The notes below the pieces were generated by a model. It was not told where the DNA came from. It made no database searches and was given only the letters and a program-made list of their open reading frames with translations. A DNA stretch of 64,000 nt. Source: Bordetella genomosp. 12. Lineage in GTDB: Bacteria; Pseudomonadota; Gammaproteobacteria; Burkholderiales; Burkholderiaceae_B. The stretch lies in the NCBI RefSeq assembly GCF_002261355.1, contig NZ_NEVU01000001.1:1054001-1118000 (forward strand), written 5' to 3'. Of this stretch, positions 1 through 7,999 are shown piece after piece (the stretch's first letter is position 1; each line of letters begins with the position of its first letter). The translations under genes were made by a program, and so were the position numbers.

Positions 1-2
1 GC

Positions 3-158
3 CAGGACTATGCCGCGCGGCTGGCCGCCGCCGGCGGGCAGGTGCAGACCTGGCGGCTGGCGGACATGGGCATCGCCGGCAACTCGCACATGCTGATGAT
101 GGACGACAACAGCGAAGCGCTGGCCTACCGCATCGGGGAATGGATCCTGAAAGCATAG
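3..158 (+). CDS. Alpha/beta hydrolase, C-terminal fragment (gene starts outside window)
   Basis: The window opens inside this gene; the last 51 codons are visible and end at TAG 156-158. The tail has the motif GNSHMLMMDDNSEAL followed by a closing helix. This is the same C-terminus as the complete hydrolase at 25283-26212, which ends GNSHMLMMDGNSLAL plus a similar helix. In that family the His of NSHM is plausibly the catalytic-triad histidine (inference). The two genes are therefore paralogues about 25 kb apart. The substrate is unknown. The 5' part, start and upstream partner cannot be seen. Confidence 0.75.
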   Translation, partial: QDYAARLAAAGGQVQTWRLADMGIAGNSHMLMMDDNSEALAYRIGEWILKA

Positions 159-175
159 GGTTCAATTAATGGAAT

Positions 176-203
176 ACAATTAGTTTGTATGTCATCTAAT
201 TGT
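176..203. promoter_or_regulatory. Candidate MarR operator (inverted repeat)
   Basis: Perfect 8-bp arms ACAATTAG (176-183) and CTAATTGT (196-203) are separated by 12 bp. They end 7 bp before the ATG of the MarR gene at 211, in an AT-rich island within GC-rich DNA. Size and position fit an autoregulatory MarR operator. No protein-DNA evidence is available from sequence alone. Confidence 0.5.
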
Positions 204-210
204 TGATTCC

Positions 211-663
211 ATGCCTGATTCCCATACGGCAGCGTCCCGCTTCGGGCCGCTGCTTTCCCAGGCCGCGCGCAGTTGGCGCCGCGCCGCTGATCGTCGTCTG
301 ATTCCCTTTGGCCTGACCGAGGCGACCTGGCTGCCGCTGTTGCGCGTCTCGCGCGCCGGGCATCCCATGCGCCAGAAAGATCTGGCGGCCTCGCTGGGGC
401 TGGATGGGTCGTCCATCGTCAGAGTGCTGGATGCGCTCGAAGCGGGCGGCCTGCTGGCCCGGCAGGCCGATCCCGAGGACCGGCGCGCCAAGGCGCTGGT
501 GCTCACGCCGGCGGGCCAGGCCGTGGTCGAGCAAGTGGAGGCCGTGGCGCGGCAGGTGCGCGAGGCCGCGCTGGCCGATCTGCCCGAAGAAGAAGTGCTG
601 CGTGCCTGCGCGCTGCTGGCCCGCATCTGCGAACGGCTCGACGGCGAGGGGGAGGCCGCATGA
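211..663 (+). CDS. MarR family transcriptional regulator
   Basis: A 150-residue protein with the MarR winged helix (about residues 34-102). The recognition helix lies around SSIVRVLDALEAGG (67-80) and the wing holds the diagnostic DPEDRRAK (87-94). MarR proteins are dimeric repressors released by small aromatic ligands or antibiotics. Its stop overlaps the start of the efflux gene at 660 (ATGA), so the two are co-transcribed and the pump is the likely target. The start has no clear SD; ATG 211 follows the candidate operator at 176-203 directly, so a leaderless or weakly translated message is possible. Confidence 0.85.
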   Translation: MPDSHTAASRFGPLLSQAARSWRRAADRRLIPFGLTEATWLPLLRVSRAGHPMRQKDLAASLGLDGSSIVRVLDALEAGGLLARQADPEDRRAKALVLTPAGQAVVEQVEAVARQVREAALADLPEEEVLRACALLARICERLDGEGEAA

Positions 664-1853
664 CGAGGCCCATTCCCCGCGTGCAATTGTGGATGCTGGC
701 GGTGTTTACCTTCAGCGGCACGCTGGCCATGCATATTTTCGTGCCGGCCTTGGCGATGGCCGGCAAGGATCTCGGCGCGAGCAACGCCTCCATGCAGATG
801 ACGGTCAGCCTCTACATCCTGGGCCTGGCCGGCGGTCAATTGCTCTACGGGCCCTTGTCGGATCGGTTCGGCCGCCGTCCGGTGCTCATGGGCGGGCTGG
901 CCCTTTACACCCTGGCCGGCCTGGCCGCCGTGCTGGCGCCGGATGCCCATGCCCTGATCGCGGCGCGGCTGTTTCAGGCGCTGGGCGGGTGCGCCGGCCT
1001 CGTGCTGGCCCGGGCCATCGTGCGCGACACCGCGGCTGACAACTCGGCCGCCAAGCGCCTGGCGCTCATGAACATGATGGTCATGATCTCGCCCGCGCTG
1101 GCGCCCTTGCTGGGCAGTTTTCTGGCCGCCACCCTGGGCTGGCGCTCCATTCTGGCCCTGCTCTGTCTGTTGGGGGTGGCCAATCTGCTGCTGGCCTGGC
1201 GCAAGCTGCCCGAGACCCTGGCCCAAGCCGCGCCGCTGACGCCGGCCCGGCTGCTGCGCGACTACGGCGCGCTGTTCCGGTCGCGGCGATTCGTCGGCTA
1301 TACGCTGGGCGGCGGGTGCGCGACGACCTCGATGTATGCCTTCGTGGCCAGCGCCCCGTTCATCTTCATCGACCAGTTGCACCGCCCCGAACACGAAGTG
1401 GGCGTGTATCTGGCCATCCTCGTGTCCGGCGTGTGGCTGGGCAATGCGGTCTGCGGCCGTTTGCTCAACGTCATTCCGATCGACCGCCTGCTGATGGGCG
1501 GCAATCTGCTGAGCGCCATCAGCGTGCTCACGCTCCTGGCCTGCGTGCTGGCCGGGGTGATGAACACCACGCTGATCATGGTGCTGATGTTTGTGTTCTG
1601 CGTCGGCGCGGGCGCCTGTTCGCCGGCCGCGCTGACCCTGGCGATGAGCGTCAATCCGCAGGTCATCGGCTCGGCTTCCGGGCTGTATGGCTGCACGCAG
1701 ATGGCCATCGGCGCCATCTGCACCAGCCTGGCCGGCTTGGGCGCTTCGCCCCTGCGCGCCGCGGTGCTGGTGATCGCGGGAGCCTGCGTGCTGTCGCAGC
1801 TGGCGCTGCGCATGGCGCAATCGCGCCGCGAGCCCGCCGCCGCGCCGTCCTGA
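660..1853 (+). CDS. Bcr/CflA family multidrug efflux MFS transporter
   Basis: A 397-residue, 12-helix major facilitator protein of usual length for the Bcr/CflA (DHA1) group. The MFS motif A is visible at about 64-78 (GPLSDRFGRRPVLMG), and helix 4-5 carries the LARAIVRD stretch usual in Bcr-type pumps. It should act as an inner-membrane proton/drug antiporter. Translation is coupled to the upstream MarR gene by a 4-bp overlap. The exported compound cannot be predicted; bicyclomycin, chloramphenicol or sulfonamide export are family precedents only. Confidence 0.85.
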   Translation: MTRPIPRVQLWMLAVFTFSGTLAMHIFVPALAMAGKDLGASNASMQMTVSLYILGLAGGQLLYGPLSDRFGRRPVLMGGLALYTLAGLAAVLAPDAHALIAARLFQALGGCAGLVLARAIVRDTAADNSAAKRLALMNMMVMISPALAPLLGSFLAATLGWRSILALLCLLGVANLLLAWRKLPETLAQAAPLTPARLLRDYGALFRSRRFVGYTLGGGCATTSMYAFVASAPFIFIDQLHRPEHEVGVYLAILVSGVWLGNAVCGRLLNVIPIDRLLMGGNLLSAISVLTLLACVLAGVMNTTLIMVLMFVFCVGAGACSPAALTLAMSVNPQVIGSASGLYGCTQMAIGAICTSLAGLGASPLRAAVLVIAGACVLSQLALRMAQSRREPAAAPS

Positions 1854-1932
1854 CCCGATATTGATTTCAATGGCGCAGGCATTGGCGTTATGCTTTTGCC
1901 AGCCCCGTACCCCTGATGAGCTGGAGACAGAA

Positions 1933-3027
1933 ATGAGTCAAGACACACCCGAATTCCTGCTGGAGCGCCACCCGAATCCGGTGACGCCCGCCGAACGCGA
2001 GCGCCTGCTGCAGGATCCGGGGTTTGGCCGGATCTTCACCGATCACATGGCCACCGTGCGCTACAGCGCCGACCGGGGCTGGCACGACGCCAGAATCGGC
2101 GCGCGCGCCGATCTGAGCCTGAACCCGTCGACGCTGGTGCTGCATTACGCGCAGGAGATTTTCGAGGGGCTCAAGGCCTATCGCCTGCCGGATGGCAGCG
2201 CCACGCTGTTCCGTCCCGAGGCCAATGCCCGGCGCTTCCGCAATTCCGCGGCCCGCCTGGCCATGGCCGAGCTGCCGGAAGACCTCTTTGTCGCGTCCGT
2301 CGAGCAACTGGTGCGCCTGGAGCGTGACTGGATTCCGTCGGCCGACGGCGCTTCGCTTTACCTGCGCCCGTTCATGATCGCCACCGAGGTCGCGCTGGGC
2401 ACCAAGCCGTCCACGGATTATCTGTACGCCGTCATCGCCTCGCCGGTGGGGGCCTACTTCAAGGGCGGCGGTTCGGCCGTCACGATCTGGGTGTCGGATA
2501 ACTACACGCGCGCCGCGCCGGGCGGCACGGGCGCGGCCAAGTGCGGCGGCAATTACGCCGCCAGCCTGCAGGCGCAGGCCGAAGGCGCGCGCGAGGGCTG
2601 CGATCAGGTGGTCTTCCTGGATGCGGTCGAGCGCCGCTGGGTGGAAGAGCTGGGCGGCATGAATGTCTTTTTCGTGTTTGCCGATGGCTCGCTGCAAACC
2701 CCGCCCCTGACCGGCACGATTCTGCCCGGCATCACCCGCGACTCCCTGATCACGCTGGCGCGCGATTTGGGCATGACCGTGCGCGAGGAGCCGTATTCCA
2801 TCGACCAGTGGCAGGCCGATGCGCAAAGCGGCAAGCTGGCCGAGGCCTTCGCCTGCGGCACGGCGGCAGTGGTCACGCCGATCGGCCAGGTCAAGGGCCG
2901 CAAGCATGGCTTTACCATCGGCTCGGGGGGCGCAGGCGAGGTCACCTTGCGCCTGAAGGCTGCGCTGCAGGATATCCAGCGCGGCCGCAGCGACGACAAG
3001 CACGGCTGGCTGCACAAAGTGGCTTGA
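1933..3027 (+). CDS. ilvE: Branched-chain amino-acid aminotransferase
   Basis: A 364-residue PLP enzyme of fold type IV that interconverts Leu/Ile/Val and their 2-oxo acids with 2-oxoglutarate. The PLP lysine is K203 in GAAKCGGNYAASL, followed by the family motif VFLDAVERRWVEELGGMN. Length and motifs match the long (eukaryote-like, class II) branched-chain aminotransferases. ATG 1933 is chosen because GGAGA lies 6-7 bp upstream; an in-frame TTG at 1861 would add 24 residues unlike the family. It stands alone after the MarR-efflux pair and converges with the HPP gene. Confidence 0.9.
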   Translation: MSQDTPEFLLERHPNPVTPAERERLLQDPGFGRIFTDHMATVRYSADRGWHDARIGARADLSLNPSTLVLHYAQEIFEGLKAYRLPDGSATLFRPEANARRFRNSAARLAMAELPEDLFVASVEQLVRLERDWIPSADGASLYLRPFMIATEVALGTKPSTDYLYAVIASPVGAYFKGGGSAVTIWVSDNYTRAAPGGTGAAKCGGNYAASLQAQAEGAREGCDQVVFLDAVERRWVEELGGMNVFFVFADGSLQTPPLTGTILPGITRDSLITLARDLGMTVREEPYSIDQWQADAQSGKLAEAFACGTAAVVTPIGQVKGRKHGFTIGSGGAGEVTLRLKAALQDIQRGRSDDKHGWLHKVA

Positions 3028-3060
3028 GGTCAGGCCGCCAGGCCCGGCCGCGGGTGGGAT

Positions 3061-4170
3061 TCACCCTGCCTGCGGCTGCAGGGCGGGCTGCGCCAGCGTG
3101 ATCTGGTAGAGCGCGGCGATCAGGTCCGATTGCGTCACCAGGCCGAGCAGCCGCCCCTGGCCATCGAGCACCGGCACGCTGTGCAGGCCATCCGCCATGG
3201 CCGGAGCCAGTTCGATGGCCGGCAGATCGGGCGTGGCGAACGCGCCCCCGATGCTCAGGCAGTCCATCAAGGCGCGCCCTTGGGCCTGGCCGGCGCGCGC
3301 CGCCTGCGCGCTCACCATCCCCAGATAGGCCTCTGTGCCCTGCGCGACGACGGGCAGCGCGTCCAGGCGATGGTGCTGCATCCGCTCCAGCGCCTGCGCC
3401 AGGCTGTCCCGCGCATCGAGGCGCACCACGTCCCGCGACATGATGCCGGCGCACGGAACGTCCGCGTGGCGGCGTGAGGCGGCACGAGCTTCGGCGGCCA
3501 GCACGATGGCCTGCAGATCCGCTTCGCTGATATCGAGCAGCGTCTCATGGGAAGCCAGGGTCTGGCGCAGATCGTCGGGGGAGAACCCCAGCCGCTGGCT
3601 GGGCAGCGGATCGCGGGTCAGATGCGGCGAGGGCGGGATCTGGGGGCGATGCGGATAGGCGCGTTTGAGCAGGCCGTTGAACACCACGGCGGCGCTGAGC
3701 AGGATCAGCGAATTGATGCCCACCGGCCACAGCGCAAAACCGAAGCCCAGCTGGCTGACCGCCGGGCCGCCGAGCACGGCGGTCAGGGCGACCGCCCCGC
3801 CTGGCGGATGCAGGCAGCGCAGGGCGAACATGGCAGCGACCGCCAGGCCGCCGGCCGTCGCCGCCGCCCAGGCCGTGTCGGGGATGAGGTGCGCGCAGGC
3901 CACGCCTACCAGGGCCGAGATGAGGTTGCCGCCCAGGATGGACCACGGCTGGGCCAGCGGGCTGGCCGGTGCGGCAAAGAGCAAGACGGCGGAGGCGCCC
4001 ATGGGCGGAATGAGCCAGAGGCCGGCCGGGCCAAGCGCCTGGCGGCTGATCCAGGCCGTAACCAGCAGGCCCAGCAGCGCGCCCATGGCGCCATAGCATT
4101 TTTCGCGCAGGCTGGCGCCTACGGGGACCGGGGCAAAGGCGCGCAACCAGTTGGCAAAACGGGCGGACAC
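3061..4170 (-). CDS. HPP family membrane protein with C-terminal CBS pair
   Basis: A 369-residue protein. The N-terminal ~150 residues form a four-helix HPP domain with the name-giving CLHPPGGAVALTAVLGG stretch. The C-terminal ~160 residues hold two CBS motifs (from AGIMSRDVVRLDARDSLAQA to SVPVLDGQGRLLGLVTQSDL), which usually bind adenine nucleotides. Some HPP proteins have been linked to nitrite transport in cyanobacteria and plastids; the CBS fusion suggests nucleotide gating (inference). GTG 4170 is chosen because GGAG lies about 6 bp upstream; an upstream ATG at 4266 would add 32 low-quality residues. It ends 33 bp from ilvE, convergently. Confidence 0.82.
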   Translation of the reverse strand: MSARFANWLRAFAPVPVGASLREKCYGAMGALLGLLVTAWISRQALGPAGLWLIPPMGASAVLLFAAPASPLAQPWSILGGNLISALVGVACAHLIPDTAWAAATAGGLAVAAMFALRCLHPPGGAVALTAVLGGPAVSQLGFGFALWPVGINSLILLSAAVVFNGLLKRAYPHRPQIPPSPHLTRDPLPSQRLGFSPDDLRQTLASHETLLDISEADLQAIVLAAEARAASRRHADVPCAGIMSRDVVRLDARDSLAQALERMQHHRLDALPVVAQGTEAYLGMVSAQAARAGQAQGRALMDCLSIGGAFATPDLPAIELAPAMADGLHSVPVLDGQGRLLGLVTQSDLIAALYQITLAQPALQPQAG

Positions 4171-4319
4171 AAGGTTCTCCTCGCGGCCGGGGCCGGCCGC
4201 GCGGGCATCGACTGTAGCACGCTGCGCCTGGCCGCCCGCCGTGGGCGCTGGCGAAGCGCGGCGCATTTTGCTTCAATGGCTGTCAGCCCGTGACGCGGGC
4301 CTCTGTCCAGGAGTTCAGG

Positions 4320-4901
4320 ATGCCGTCCTCGCATTTTCAACCGGTGGCGCTCGAGCATGCCAGCCGCCTCATCAATCACGGCCCGACGGTGCTGATCACC
4401 ACCCGCCACGGCGCCGTGCGCAACATCATGGCAGCGGCCTGGTCCATGCCGGTGGAGTTCTCGCCGCCCCGCATTTCGGTGGTGATAGACAAGCACACCT
4501 ACACGCGCGAATTGATGCAGGCCAGCGGCGGCTTCGGCTTGCTGATCCCGGGCGTGGCCTTTGCCGATCAGACCTATGCCGTGGGCAGCGTGTCCGGGCG
4601 CGAGGGCGATAAGTTCACCCGCTACGGCATCGCCACCCTCGACGGCCCCGTGCTGGGGCTGCCGTTGGTGGAAACCGGGATGGCGGCCTGGATGGAGTGC
4701 CGCTGGATCCCCGAAAAGCACACCGAGGACGCTTACGACACCTGCTTTGCCGAGGTCGTGAGCGCGGCGGCCGACAGCCGGATCTTTGCGGGCGGGCATT
4801 GGCATATCCATGCCGACAACCGCGACCTGCACACCTTGCATCACCTGGGCGCGGGCACTTTTGCCGTGGCCGGCGCGCCCATCCGGGCGCAGGCGCGCTG
4901 A
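4320..4901 (+). CDS. Flavin reductase family protein (DIM6/NTAB type, FMN-binding)
   Basis: A 193-residue protein of the flavin-reductase-like split barrel. Recognisable are VLITTRHGAVRNIMAAAWSM, the flavin-binding ISVVIDKHTYTRELM and the substrate-proximal FGLLIPG. Such proteins use NAD(P)H to reduce FMN for a partner monooxygenase, or simply bind flavin. ATG 4320 has CAGGAG 6 bp upstream; the in-frame GTG at 4290 is disregarded. No oxygenase partner lies next to it. It converges on mntP with 2 bp between stops. Confidence 0.78.
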   Translation: MPSSHFQPVALEHASRLINHGPTVLITTRHGAVRNIMAAAWSMPVEFSPPRISVVIDKHTYTRELMQASGGFGLLIPGVAFADQTYAVGSVSGREGDKFTRYGIATLDGPVLGLPLVETGMAAWMECRWIPEKHTEDAYDTCFAEVVSAAADSRIFAGGHWHIHADNRDLHTLHHLGAGTFAVAGAPIRAQAR

Positions 4902-4903
4902 AC

Positions 4904-5476
4904 TCAGCCCGCCGTGGCGCTCAGATGCTCGTAGAGGATGGTCGAGCCGATGCCAATGAGCGCCACGCCGCCGAGAATCTCGGCGCGCTTGCCCGCCATC
5001 GCGCCCAGCACCCGGCCGAGCATGACGCCCAGCGTCACCATGATCAAGGTGGCCAGGCCGATGGTGATGGCGGTCACGATGATGTTGTTGTCGATGAAAG
5101 CGAGGCTCACGCCGACGGCCATGGCGTCGATGCTGGTGGCAAAGCCGGTGGCTGCCAGCAGCCAGAAACCGTGACGGGAAGGGGGGGCGGCGTCTTCCTC
5201 TTCGGCGGATAGCCCGCTGCGTATCATCATGAACCCCAGCACACAGAGCATGCCGAAGGCGATCCAGTGATCCCAATCGGCAATGAACTTGGCGGCGAGG
5301 GAACCGAGCGCCCAGCCGATGAGCGGGGTGATGGCTTCGATCACCCCGAAGATCACGCCGGTGCGCAGGGCTTCGGAAAAGCGGGGTTTATGCAGCGCGG
5401 CGCCCTTGCTGACAGCGGCCGCGAAAGCGTCGGTCGACATGGCGAACGCCAGCACCAGGGTGGACAACACATTCAT
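4904..5476 (-). CDS. mntP: Manganese efflux pump MntP (YebN family)
   Basis: A 190-residue, six-helix inner-membrane protein with two homologous three-helix halves. Each half carries the family acidic motif: [12 protein letters not shown] (D16) and [12 protein letters not shown] (D117). These are the residues shown to be needed for Mn2+ export in E. coli MntP. ATG 5476 is set by AGGAG 6 bp upstream; a longer frame starting at 5593 would begin inside the riboswitch. Expression should rise with Mn2+ through the riboswitch at about 5530-5650. Confidence 0.93.
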   Translation of the reverse strand: MNVLSTLVLAFAMSTDAFAAAVSKGAALHKPRFSEALRTGVIFGVIEAITPLIGWALGSLAAKFIADWDHWIAFGMLCVLGFMMIRSGLSAEEEDAAPPSRHGFWLLAATGFATSIDAMAVGVSLAFIDNNIIVTAITIGLATLIMVTLGVMLGRVLGAMAGKRAEILGGVALIGIGSTILYEHLSATAG

Positions 5477-5529
5477 CAATGACTCCTGCCGGGCAAGTAC
5501 GCATAGACCTCGACCCGCCGCCCGGCGCA

Positions 5530-5650
5530 GCAGGAAAGGTCCATGGTCTCGCCAGGCCGGCAGGCTGCGCGCGCCATGGCCGTGTCGGGCCAAGAGTGTT
5601 GACGCGCGCCCTTTCCAGGATGGAAAGGAGGCTACTCCCCAAAAGGATGG
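5530..5650 (-). promoter_or_regulatory. yybP-ykoY manganese riboswitch upstream of mntP
   Basis: Read on the minus strand, the leader contains the riboswitch hallmark GGGGAGUAGCC (from 5640 down) and later GGCGAGACCAUGG (about 5553-5541). Between them is GUCAACACUCUUGGC, like the E. coli mntP leader. A TACACT -10-like box lies at 5660-5655, so the RNA would start just before the aptamer. Downstream, CUGcgCCGGGC (5530-5520) can pair with GCCCGGCAG (5494-5486), which overlaps the AGGAG ribosome site. That suggests translational control: Mn2+ binding would free the ribosome site. Confidence 0.88.
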
Positions 5651-5735
5651 GCCGAGTGTAGCAGGGTATTGCGTGACCGCCGCGCCAACCCATAAAGAGG
5701 TCGGAAGGCGGCCGGGGTCTGGGTATCATTGAGCC

Positions 5736-6806
5736 ATGATTCCTGTTGCTATTCCCGCTATCTGGTTCTATCTCCTGCCTTTGTTGTCATTGTTGGCCCT
5801 GGTCTGCCTGGCGGTCTGGGGCCTGGGCCTGGCGCTGAGCGCGGGCTGGCGCGGGGCGCTGCGCCGCCATCCCTGGCGCGCCCTGGCCCTGGCGCTGCCC
5901 TTGCTGGCCCTGGTGGCGTATGGCGCGGACTTCGCGCTGTCGGTCTGGCGCTATCAGCAGGGCGCGGCGCGCCAGGAGGCGGCGCGGCGGCTGGTGCTCG
6001 ATGCGCCGCGGACGGTGGCGGGCATCGCCATGCCGGCCGGCACCCGGCTGCAACTGATGCGCCCCGGGCAGCCCGAGACCTTCATCGAGGCGGAGTTCGA
6101 CCAGCCCGTCCTGGTGCAGGGCCTGGCCGCGCGGCGCCTGGCCCGGCGCGTGTCGGCCCGCTACGACGCGCACAGCTATCAGGAGATCGGCAGCGACGTG
6201 TTGTCGATGTCGGTCTTCGGCGAGGGGGCGCAACGGGTGCAGGGCTGGTCTTGCGATGCGGGCGAGGCCATCGAGTTTGAATTCCACGACGGGGTGCCGG
6301 TGTTCGAACAATGCACGCTGGCCGCCGGCGACAGCCATGCCCTGGCCGTGCCCGGGGCGCGGCTGCGCGCCAGCAAGGGCACGGTCTATATCGACGGCCA
6401 CGTGGATCCCGACCGCTGGGTGATCCGGCTCCAGGCGGGCCAGAGCCTGCGTCTGGCGGGTATGTGGCTGGCCGAGGCCAATCTGCGCCTGGATGAGACC
6501 GGCGCGTTGTTTGCCGTGTCGGCGGGCACGCTGATCTGTCCGTTTGCGCTGGGCCCGTTGCAGTATCCGGTGGGTACCCAGGTGCAGACCCTGGCGCGCG
6601 GCTGGCAAGGGCGGCGTCCCTGGCTGTTCACCCTCGCCGCGGGCGCGCACGCGGCCTATGCCGGGCATGCGGATGTGCAGGGGGGTGAGTCGGTGGCGCA
6701 GGCCCGCGAGGGCGAGGTGCTCAGCGTGGCGCCCAGCCGCGAACTGGGCGTCAGGGAGTGGATGAAGCTCGGGCCGGACGCCGCTTTGCCGGCTTGCCCG
6801 GACTAG
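5736..6806 (+). CDS. Hypothetical membrane-anchored protein
   Basis: A 356-residue protein I do not recognise. Two hydrophobic helices are predicted at about 9-36 and 48-70. A ~280-residue soluble domain rich in beta-strand-like segments follows, probably extracytoplasmic. The repeated short 'GxxIxLxAGQSLRLAGMWLAEANLR' style of alternating residues near 215-250 suggests a beta-sandwich, but no catalytic motif is visible. It is divergent from the mntP leader. Its 3' end overlaps the DUF2894 gene on the other strand by 56 bp. A lone gene of unknown role. Confidence 0.65.
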   Translation: MIPVAIPAIWFYLLPLLSLLALVCLAVWGLGLALSAGWRGALRRHPWRALALALPLLALVAYGADFALSVWRYQQGAARQEAARRLVLDAPRTVAGIAMPAGTRLQLMRPGQPETFIEAEFDQPVLVQGLAARRLARRVSARYDAHSYQEIGSDVLSMSVFGEGAQRVQGWSCDAGEAIEFEFHDGVPVFEQCTLAAGDSHALAVPGARLRASKGTVYIDGHVDPDRWVIRLQAGQSLRLAGMWLAEANLRLDETGALFAVSAGTLICPFALGPLQYPVGTQVQTLARGWQGRRPWLFTLAAGAHAAYAGHADVQGGESVAQAREGEVLSVAPSRELGVREWMKLGPDAALPACPD

Positions 6807-7350
6807 CCTTGGGCGCCGGGGGCGCGGCCGCGTGCATGCGCTCCAGGCAGGACAAGGTCTCCACATAGGCCATGAACTGATGCAGGTATTCGGGCGAGAG
6901 CGTGCGCAGATGGGATAGCGCGCGATGCACCAGGTGGTCGGAATTCAGCGGGCCGGCGTTTTCCGGCAATTGCTCCAGCGACTGCTGCAATTGCTGGTCG
7001 GCGCTCAAGCGCGTCCAGATGTCGCGGAACTCATCCAGCAGGGGCAGCTCGGGATAGGCCTGGCGCAAACCGCCGGGTTCGCTGTCCGCCGCGCCGTCTT
7101 GCGCCAGGTGGGCCAGGAGTTGCGTCAGCGGCGAGGGGGCGGGCGCCGCGGGCGCGGGCGGCGGCGGGGCGGCCATCCGGGCGGCGTAGTCGTCGATGCA
7201 CTGGCGCAGGCGCTGCTCGACCCGCTCGCGCGCCCGGCCCGACAATTGGCTGGCGCGCCGCGCCAGGGCATCCATCCGGGCGAACCGTAGCGGATCGGCC
7301 AGATGGGCGCCGCTATCGCGCCAGGCCTGCAGGCGGTCCGCGTCACTCAC
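6751..7350 (-). CDS. DUF2894 family protein, last gene of the motor-like operon
   Basis: A 199-residue soluble protein with an arginine-rich helical N-terminus (RMDALARRASQLSGRARERVEQRL), a proline/alanine linker near 61-72, and a helical C-terminal domain. The extreme C-terminus is basic and Lys/Pro-rich (KASPGKPAKRRPARAS). From memory this pattern and neighbourhood correspond to DUF2894, which travels with DUF3348, DUF802 and an OmpA protein in Burkholderiales. It overlaps the upstream OmpA-like gene by 8 bp, indicating translational coupling. No function is known; a cytoplasmic accessory of the motor-like complex is an inference. Confidence 0.75.
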   Translation of the reverse strand: MSDADRLQAWRDSGAHLADPLRFARMDALARRASQLSGRARERVEQRLRQCIDDYAARMAAPPPPAPAAPAPSPLTQLLAHLAQDGAADSEPGGLRQAYPELPLLDEFRDIWTRLSADQQLQQSLEQLPENAGPLNSDHLVHRALSHLRTLSPEYLHQFMAYVETLSCLERMHAAAPPAPKASPGKPAKRRPARASSTP

Positions 7351-7999
7351 CGTGGGGCGCTTCCGGTTTGCCCGTGCCGGCCTGGCGCGGGACGGGGGCG
7401 ATCTCCACGCGGCGATTCTTGGCCTGGCCTTCGGGGTCGGCGTTGGAGGCCACGGGTTGCTGCGATCCGAAGGCCGCGGCGAACACGGTGCTGGCAGGAA
7501 ACCCTGCCTCGATCAGCGCACGCGTGACCGTCAGCGCGCGTTGCGCCGAGAGGTCCCAGTTATCGGCGAAGCGCCGGTTGAATTCACTCACGCGCTGGTC
7601 GTCGGTGAACCCGCTGACCATCAGGATTTCATCGCGGCCGCGCAAATACGTCTGCAAGGGCCCGGCCAGGCTTTTGAGCACTTCGCGGCCTTCGGGCTGG
7701 AGCTGATCGGAGTTCAGGGCGAACAGCACGCTGCCGCTGATGCCGATGCGGCCATCGACCAGCGTCACGCGGCCGGCCGCCAGCGGACCGGCCAGCGCCT
7801 GCTCCAGGGTTTCGCGGCGCTGGGTTTCGGCCTGCCTTTCCTTGACCTCTTCATCCAGTTTGGCGGTCAGTTGCAACTGCACGCCGATGATGCCCACCAG
7901 AATGAGCACGAAGGCGCCCAGGAGCACCGACATCAGATCGCCAAAGACCGCCCAGGCAGGCGCCGGGGCGTCCAGGCCGGCATCGAGCTCGTCTTTCAT
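7343..7999 (-). CDS. MotB/ZorB-like OmpA-domain stator protein
   Basis: A 218-residue protein with a short cytoplasmic N-terminus, one transmembrane helix (about 22-41), a short coiled linker and an OmpA/MotB peptidoglycan-binding domain (about 88-203). D21 sits at the cytoplasmic edge of the helix in VFGDLMSVLLGAF, as does the proton-carrying Asp of MotB and ZorB. The OmpA domain keeps GFTDDQ, DLSAQRA and the closing NRRVEI signature. It overlaps the MotA/ExbB-like gene upstream by 4 bp (ATGA). Membrane unit plus wall anchor fits an ion-driven 5:2 motor. Domain assignment is strong; the role is inferred. Confidence 0.87.
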   Translation of the reverse strand: MKDELDAGLDAPAPAWAVFGDLMSVLLGAFVLILVGIIGVQLQLTAKLDEEVKERQAETQRRETLEQALAGPLAAGRVTLVDGRIGISGSVLFALNSDQLQPEGREVLKSLAGPLQTYLRGRDEILMVSGFTDDQRVSEFNRRFADNWDLSAQRALTVTRALIEAGFPASTVFAAAFGSQQPVASNADPEGQAKNRRVEIAPVPRQAGTGKPEAPHGE

